A DNA stretch of 64,000 bases from Methylocystis sp. SC2 (GTDB taxonomy: Bacteria > Pseudomonadota > Alphaproteobacteria > Rhizobiales > Beijerinckiaceae). This document shows, one piece after another, positions 58,076-64,000 of this stretch. Location: NCBI RefSeq assembly GCF_000304315.1, contig NC_018485.1:1334501-1398500 (forward strand). The letters are read 5' to 3'. The notes beneath the pieces are model-generated. The model searched no databases, was not told the DNA's origin, and saw nothing but the letters and a program-made list of their open reading frames with translations. Made by a program: the position numbers and the translations under genes. Numbering within the stretch: position 1 is the stretch's first letter; each line of letters opens with the position of its first letter.

Positions 58076-59401
58076 TCAGGCGGGAAGCAGAAAACCCGTG
58101 ACGGCCCTGCGCTTGTCGAGCCATTTGCGCGCGGCGTTTTGCACGTCCTCGGCCGTCACCTTCTCCATACGCTCGGGCCAGGCGACGACGTCGTCGATGG
58201 TGAGGCCGGTGGCCAACGCCTCGCCATACCAGCGGGCAAGCGAGACCTGGCTGTCCTGCGCGTAAACGGCGTCGGCGATCAGCCGAGTCTTGGCGCGCTG
58301 CAAATGCTCCGCCTCGATCGGCTCCTCGGCGAACCGCCGCAGCACGCGATCGATCGCGACGTCGAGGTCCTGGAGCGAAACGTCCGGCGCGGGCGTCGCA
58401 TAGACCCAAAGCCGCGTGTCGTCGACGGCGGAGCCCATGTAATAGGCGCCGGCGCCGACCGCGACCTGCTCCTCGACGACCAGCGCCTCATAGAGCGCGC
58501 TCGTGGGTCCGCCGCCGAGCATATAAGCGAGCGTCTCCAGCGCCTCGGCTTCGCCGGGCTGCGCCGTGCTGTAGGACGGCACCAGATAAACCTGCTCATG
58601 CGCCGGCTGCTCGACCTTCTCATCGCGCAGCGTCACCAGACGATGGGCGCGGTGCGGCGGCTCCTGGGCGCGGGCGCGCCGCGGCGGCGCGGCCTGCGCG
58701 GGAACCTTGCCGTAGGCATCCTTGGCGAGACGCTCGACCTCGTCAGCCTCGACGTCGCCGGCGACGATCAGGATGGCGTTTTCCGGCGTATAGAAGCGTT
58801 GGTAATAGGCGAGCGCATGTGTGCGATCGAGCCCCTCGATCTCGTGATTCCAGCCGATGATCGGGATGCCGTAGGGATGATGGGCGAAGAGCGCCGCCTG
58901 TACGGCCTCGTCGAGCTGGGCGGAAGGATCGCTGTCGGTGCGCATGCGGCGCTCCTCAAGCACCACGTCGCGCTCCGGATCGACCACCTCGTCGGTCAGA
59001 ACCAGATTGCGCATGCGATCGGCCTCGAACGCCATCAGCGTGGCGAGATGCTCCTTGCCGATGCGCTGGAAATAGGCCGTGTAATCATAGCTGGTGAAGG
59101 CGTTCTCCTGGCCGCCAAGTTCCGCGACAAGATTCGAGAATTCGCCCTGCGGATGATTCGTCGTGCCTTTGAACATCAGATGTTCAAGAAAATGCGCGAT
59201 GCCCGACTGACCGAGCGGGTCGTCGGCGGCGCCGTTTTTGTACCAGACCATATGCGTGACGACAGGCGTGCGCGCGTCGGGGATGACGACGACTTCCATG
59301 CCGTTGTCGAGCGTGAAGCTCGCAATGCTCGCGCGCGCAGGCCCCGGCGCGGCAGCCCCAGGCGCAAGCGAAACGGCTGACGCCTTCGTCTCAAATGACA
59401 T
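58076..59401 (-). CDS. M16-family zinc peptidase (catalytic)
   Basis: 441 residues. The inverted zinc motif HFLEH is in GQSGIAHFLEHLMFKGTTNH near residue 68, and the downstream Glu ligand lies in ERDVVLEERRMRTDSD. The C-terminal half has LGGGPTSALYEALVVEEQVA. Processing-peptidase or pitrilysin-like, in bacteria probably an envelope or cytosolic oligopeptidase. The start is ATG 59401 (MSFETKASAVSLAPGAAAPG), with no obvious signal peptide. Upstream, on the same strand, is the BamF-like gene. Confidence 0.94.
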   Translation of the reverse strand: MSFETKASAVSLAPGAAAPGPARASIASFTLDNGMEVVVIPDARTPVVTHMVWYKNGAADDPLGQSGIAHFLEHLMFKGTTNHPQGEFSNLVAELGGQENAFTSYDYTAYFQRIGKEHLATLMAFEADRMRNLVLTDEVVDPERDVVLEERRMRTDSDPSAQLDEAVQAALFAHHPYGIPIIGWNHEIEGLDRTHALAYYQRFYTPENAILIVAGDVEADEVERLAKDAYGKVPAQAAPPRRARAQEPPHRAHRLVTLRDEKVEQPAHEQVYLVPSYSTAQPGEAEALETLAYMLGGGPTSALYEALVVEEQVAVGAGAYYMGSAVDDTRLWVYATPAPDVSLQDLDVAIDRVLRRFAEEPIEAEHLQRAKTRLIADAVYAQDSQVSLARWYGEALATGLTIDDVVAWPERMEKVTAEDVQNAARKWLDKRRAVTGFLLPA

Positions 59402-59464
59402 GAACGGCCTTTCTCGCGGCGGCGGCCGCGTCTCGGAGAGTGTCTCTCCTATATAGGCCGTAAT

Positions 59465-60181
59465 TTAATTCTTGTCGTTGTCCGAGCTTCCGCGCAGGAA
59501 TTGCGGCATCACGGCGCTGAAGTTCGACAGCATATCGCCGCCTCGCGTGTCCGGGGCGGCGGAGCTGTAGGCGCCGGTCGCATGGGCCCCTCCGCTTCGC
59601 ATGTCCGGGGCGCCGGGGTTCGCGCCCGAAGCGCCGGCGGCGGAATTGTCCGCGCCGCCGCGTCCCCAGCTGAACGGGTTCCACCAGGAGCTCTTCTTGG
59701 CGGCTTCGGTCTCGCGGAGATTGTTGAGGTCCTGCGTCGGCCGGCGGTAGCCGGGCGGCGGCTCCGTCAGCATGATGCGGCTCGGCTCCTCGACGGCGGG
59801 CGCGGGCGGCGGACCGCCTGATCCAAAGGAAAGCACCCGCGCAATCACCCCGGGGCGCGGCGCCTCCGGCGGCGCGTTCGGCACCCGGGCGTAGCGGTTG
59901 ACGTTGCGGCGCCGCTCGGCCGAAAGTTCGGCGGGCCATTCGCCCGGCTTGGCGCCCCGCTCGCGCGGCGGCGGGAGGTCGCCGGCGCTCGGCGGCAAGA
60001 CGAGCTTCGGCCGTTCGCTATAATCGATCTTGCCGACGCCCTCGTCCGAAGACGCGCCGACCATCTCCATCATCGCCGACCATGTGGATTTATCGTCGCC
60101 GGCCAGAGCTGGCGCGGCCTGGATCGCCGCGAAACCGGCGAGAGCGTAAAGGGCGCAGCGCTGCGACTGAGCAAGCTTCAT
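59465..60181 (-). CDS. Secreted Pro/Gly-rich protein, DUF3035 (BamF)-like
   Basis: 238 residues. Signal peptide MKLAQSQRCALYALAGFAAI ending near APALAG, then a mostly disordered chain: GKIDYSERPKLVLPPSAGDL, PPPRERGAKPGEWPAELSAE. The motif RPKLVLPPSAGDLPPPR resembles the VVPPxxxLPPPRP block of DUF3035 proteins, described as the BamF subunit of the outer-membrane assembly machine in some Alphaproteobacteria. The rest is low-complexity Gly/Ala/Ser. It is placed between lspA and the M16 genes. A lipoprotein cysteine is not seen, which weakens the BamF assignment. Confidence 0.55.
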   Translation of the reverse strand: MKLAQSQRCALYALAGFAAIQAAPALAGDDKSTWSAMMEMVGASSDEGVGKIDYSERPKLVLPPSAGDLPPPRERGAKPGEWPAELSAERRRNVNRYARVPNAPPEAPRPGVIARVLSFGSGGPPPAPAVEEPSRIMLTEPPPGYRRPTQDLNNLRETEAAKKSSWWNPFSWGRGGADNSAAGASGANPGAPDMRSGGAHATGAYSSAAPDTRGGDMLSNFSAVMPQFLRGSSDNDKN

Positions 60182-60283
60182 CTGTCGGACTCCATTCGGG
60201 GCTCCGGTTATATGCGGCTACATGGACGCGACTTATTGGCGATTTAGTGGCGAAGACCGGGCCACGGCGCAACCAGAGCGCGT

Positions 60284-60874
60284 TCAAGTCTCGGCGCGCC
60301 GCTCCTGCGGCAGAAAAACGCCCTCAACGACGAGCAGCGCCACGCCCGCCGTGATGAAGACATCGGCGACATTAAACACGTAGTTCGCGAGAGGTCCGAC
60401 GGGCAGGCTGGTGTGCAGATAGAAGAAATCGGCGACCGCCCCCCGTGTGATGCGGTCGGCGGCGTTGCCGAGCGCGCCGCCGATGATCAATCCCAGCGCC
60501 ACAGCGGTCGCGCGGCTTTGCGTGCGCACCATCCAGATGGCCAGTCCGGCGATGATCGCGCCCTGCATCGTCAACAGCGCGAGTCGGGTCAAGGTTTCGT
60601 GGGCCGGAAACAGCGAATAGGAGACGCCATAGTTCCAGGACAGCACGACGTCGAGGAACGGCGCAAGGCTCATCGGCGGCCGGGCGGCGACGTCGAATAT
60701 ATTCAGCATCCAGAATTTATGCGCCTGGTCGAAGGCCAGAGCGGCGAGCGCCGCGGCGAGGCCCAGTGCGCGGGGGGAAAGTCTGCCAGACAAGCGGGAT
60801 CTCCATGACGCCACCGCAGCATTAAGCCGGATCAATCCGAAAAAGAAACGGCCCCGCTCATCCGACGAGATCAC
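60284..60874 (-). CDS. lspA: Lipoprotein signal peptidase (signal peptidase II)
   Basis: 196 residues. Four hydrophobic segments. The two catalytic aspartates lie in GGALGNAADRITRGAVADFF and YVFNVADVFITAGVALLVVE. It cleaves prolipoprotein signal peptides in the inner membrane after lipid addition. The N-terminus (MISSDERGRFFFGLIRLNAA) extends about 30 residues beyond typical LspA, so a later start is possible. It is first of the minus-strand run ending at prlC. Confidence 0.93.
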   Translation of the reverse strand: MISSDERGRFFFGLIRLNAAVASWRSRLSGRLSPRALGLAAALAALAFDQAHKFWMLNIFDVAARPPMSLAPFLDVVLSWNYGVSYSLFPAHETLTRLALLTMQGAIIAGLAIWMVRTQSRATAVALGLIIGGALGNAADRITRGAVADFFYLHTSLPVGPLANYVFNVADVFITAGVALLVVEGVFLPQERRAET

Positions 60875-61088
60875 TGGGCGACGATCGTCGTCCTTCTGCT
60901 GGAACCCATCCAGAACGGAGCCGGCGAAGGCGTTGATCTGAAGCTCTCCGCACCGAATTTGATCGCCTGTGCAAACGAACGGTGCGAGGCGCGGCGCCCG
61001 ACCGATTTCATGAAATGGCTAAGATCAGTCTTTAGGCTGCGCGTGGCTGCAGGGCCAAAAAACCCAAAATTCTGCGCCTTTCCCCAAC

Positions 61089-61117
61089 TTGACAGCGGTT
61101 GGCCTCGCCCATATCTG
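61089..61117 (+). promoter_or_regulatory. groES-groEL promoter
   Basis: TTGACA at 61089-61094 and TATCTG at 61112-61117, with an exact 17-base spacer. The bases around (CTTGAC and CCCATAT) also fit an alphaproteobacterial sigma-32 heat-shock promoter. The CIRCE operator starts seven bases downstream. The remainder of 60875-61088 shows no gene. Confidence 0.8.
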
Positions 61118-61123
61118 TGTGGC

Positions 61124-61160
61124 GCTTGCTGGCACTCATCGCAAGCGAGTGCCAGCAAGC
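61124..61160. promoter_or_regulatory. CIRCE operator (HrcA binding site)
   Basis: A 14-bp perfect inverted repeat (GCTTGCTGGCACTC at 61124-61137 and GAGTGCCAGCAAGC at 61147-61160) with a 9-base spacer. The core GCACTC-N9-GAGTGC is the hallmark of CIRCE, bound by the repressor HrcA. It lies in the groE leader, 63 bases before the groES ATG. The gene for HrcA is not in this window. Confidence 0.93.
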
Positions 61161-61222
61161 CTTCGCATATCCCTTTTTGACGGGGCCCGAACCCCGTCAG
61201 GTCAGAAAAGGAAAGATCAACA

Positions 61223-61510
61223 ATGACGTTCCGTCCCCTCCACGACCGCGTCGTGGTCAAGCGACTCGAAGGCGAGGAAAAAACCAAAGGCGGCATCATC
61301 ATTCCCGACACCGCGAAAGAGAAGCCGCAAGAGGGCAAAGTGATTTCCGTCGGCCCCGGCGCGCGCGACGAAAACGGCAAGCTGAACCCGCTGGACGTCA
61401 AGTCCGGCGACCGCGTGCTCTTCGGCAAATGGTCCGGCACCGAAGTCAAGATCGACGGCGACGACCTGCTCATCATGAAGGAAAGCGACATCCTCGGCAT
61501 CGTCGACTGA
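61223..61510 (+). CDS. groES: Co-chaperonin GroES
   Basis: 95 residues: [40 protein letters not shown] (mobile loop) and [20 protein letters not shown]. It caps the GroEL cavity as a heptamer. GGAAAG lies before the ATG. groEL follows after 37 bases. Confidence 0.98.
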   Translation: MTFRPLHDRVVVKRLEGEEKTKGGIIIPDTAKEKPQEGKVISVGPGARDENGKLNPLDVKSGDRVLFGKWSGTEVKIDGDDLLIMKESDILGIVD

Positions 61511-61547
61511 CTCGACGCCGTTCGCTTCCAACTCAGGAGAATTGTAA

Positions 61548-63185
<1,638 letters not shown>

Positions 63186-63213
63186 GTCTCGCCACCAATC
63201 GCTGATCCAGTCA

Positions 63214-63242
63214 AAGTCCCGGGGAAACCCGGGACTTTTTTT
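63214..63242 (+). terminator. Intrinsic terminator of groES-groEL
   Basis: Perfect 11-bp stem (AAAGTCCCGGG at 63214-63224 and CCCGGGACTTT at 63229-63239), GAAA loop, and a run of T. It overlaps the 3' end of the convergent LysR gene by two bases. Confidence 0.95.
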
Positions 63243-64000
63243 ACGTTCCTTGTCGGCTTTGGGTCGCGCCGAATATGCCTTCGATCCAGGCCGTCACCGC
63301 CCTGATCCTTGGAACATGTCTGTCGCCGGGATTGACGAGCAGCCACACTTCGCGCTTGAGCACGGGCGCCTTGTCGCCGAGCCGGCGCAACCCAGACTCG
63401 CGATCGGCGATCAAACACGGCAGCAGCGACTTTCCGATGCCGATCTTTACGGCGTTGAGGGCCAGTTCGGAGTCATTGACGGCAAGGCTCGCCGGATGTC
63501 CCTGCCGACTGACCGCCCGATTGATCCAGGCGACGTGTGGAAGCCCGGCCATCTCCGCCTCGTAAGTGATCCATGAAAGCCGCCGCGCGTCCCCCGCGGT
63601 CGGCGCGTAGACGGCATAGTCGAGGTCTGCGATGCGACGCGTGATCGCTCGTTGATCTTCTCGCGGCCGCGCATGGCGAAGCGCGATGTCGGCGTCGCGA
63701 CGCATAACGCTGAGATTGCGCGGCTCGGCGATGATCTCGAGCGACAGTCCGGGATAGATTTGAGTCAGCCGCTCGACCGCGGGCAGCAGAAGCCGGCTTG
63801 CGATGAGCGGGATGGCGGTGATGCGGACGCTGCCGGTCGGCGCGGAGTCGGCGCCAGCCGACGCTTCGGCGATCGCGATCGCCTCTTCCTCCATGCGCTC
63901 CGCGCGTTCGATGATATACGCGCCGATCTCCGTCAGGCGCCAGCGAGGCTCGAACAGCGTCAATCCGAGGCCTTGTTCGATGCGCCGAACTCGCCGCGCC
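63241..64000 (-). CDS. LysR-family transcriptional regulator (N-terminus beyond window)
   Basis: The frame is open at base 64000, so the N-terminus lies outside. The visible part starts in the HTH-end region: ARRVRRIEQGLGLTLFEPRW, RLTEIGAYIIERAERMEEEA, the linker helix of LysR proteins. The effector domain follows (SVRITAIPLIASRLLLPAVE, SDSELALNAVKIGIGKSLLP-like VNDSELALNAVKIGIGKSLL). The regulated gene is unknown and probably lies to the right. Confidence 0.9.
   Translation of the reverse strand, partial: ARRVRRIEQGLGLTLFEPRWRLTEIGAYIIERAERMEEEAIAIAEASAGADSAPTGSVRITAIPLIASRLLLPAVERLTQIYPGLSLEIIAEPRNLSVMRRDADIALRHARPREDQRAITRRIADLDYAVYAPTAGDARRLSWITYEAEMAGLPHVAWINRAVSRQGHPASLAVNDSELALNAVKIGIGKSLLPCLIADRESGLRRLGDKAPVLKREVWLLVNPGDRHVPRIRAVTAWIEGIFGATQSRQGT

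Noticed and set aside
60959..61180. Small ORF before groES
   Set aside because: It runs through the promoter and CIRCE site and has no ribosome binding site.

Overview
The window is GC-rich chromosomal DNA from an alphaproteobacterium of the Rhizobiales (Hyphomicrobiales). The evidence is the merged str-S10-spc-alpha ribosomal block, the ChvI-ChvG-HprK-EIIA-HPr cluster followed by an NdvA/ChvA-type glucan exporter, the short Rhizobiales form of HprK, and palindromic repeats of a type familiar from Bradyrhizobium-like genomes. A methanotroph-like member (Methylocystis/Methylosinus) is plausible because of a copper-type uptake locus, but no methane monooxygenase gene is present, so the genus is inference.

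Layout. 1-20.2 kb (minus strand): a near-continuous translation block, rpsL-rpsG-fusA-tuf-rpsJ-rplC-rplD-rplW-rplB-rpsS-rplV-rpsC-rplP-rpmC-rpsQ-rplN-rplX-rplE-rpsN-rpsH-rplF-rplR-rpsE-rpmD-rplO-secY-adk-rpsM-rpsK-rpoA-rplQ, then a DegP-type protease cut by the window edge. 20.8-23.7 kb: cytochrome bd quinol oxidase with a small CydP-like subunit. 23.9-25.2 kb: a DUF465 protein, an unrecognised gene and a noncoding stretch. 25.3-31.3 kb: ChvI/ChvG two-component system, HprK, PTS EIIA, HPr and NdvA, an envelope-stress and regulatory-PTS module. 31.3-32.4 kb: rpsF-rpsR (minus) preceded by three copies of a 45-bp palindrome. 32.5-38.5 kb: a small lipoprotein, panB, a family-41 glycosyltransferase, hemH and a large YfhO-like membrane protein.

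38.5-47.5 kb is the most interesting accessory region. It holds a TetR regulator, a secreted protein resembling copper-uptake-associated proteins, a Cys/His-rich small secreted protein, a TonB-dependent receptor, a LolD-like ATPase, a large FtsX-type permease, an AttH/CrtC-like secreted protein and a MarR regulator. Two identical-format palindromes (TTGGTA-N3-TACCAA) lie before the first and second secreted-protein genes. This suggests one local regulon for metal (probably copper) acquisition, possibly controlled by the TetR protein.

47.6-52.4 kb: a glycosyltransferase remnant, an enoyl-CoA hydratase, a DnaJ-family chaperone, a divergent sigma/anti-sigma pair and fabI. 52.4-54.6 kb is a small decayed island: an intact antitoxin gene with a broken ParE toxin, an AT-richer 436-codon gene of unknown function, and the Walker-A stub of a zeta-type toxin. 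54.6-60.9 kb (minus): lspA, a BamF-like secreted protein, a pair of M16 peptidases (one with and one without the zinc motif) and an M3 oligopeptidase. 61.1-63.2 kb: groES-groEL with a clear promoter, CIRCE operator and terminator. The window ends in a truncated LysR regulator. No rRNA, tRNA, CRISPR array or intact insertion sequence was found.
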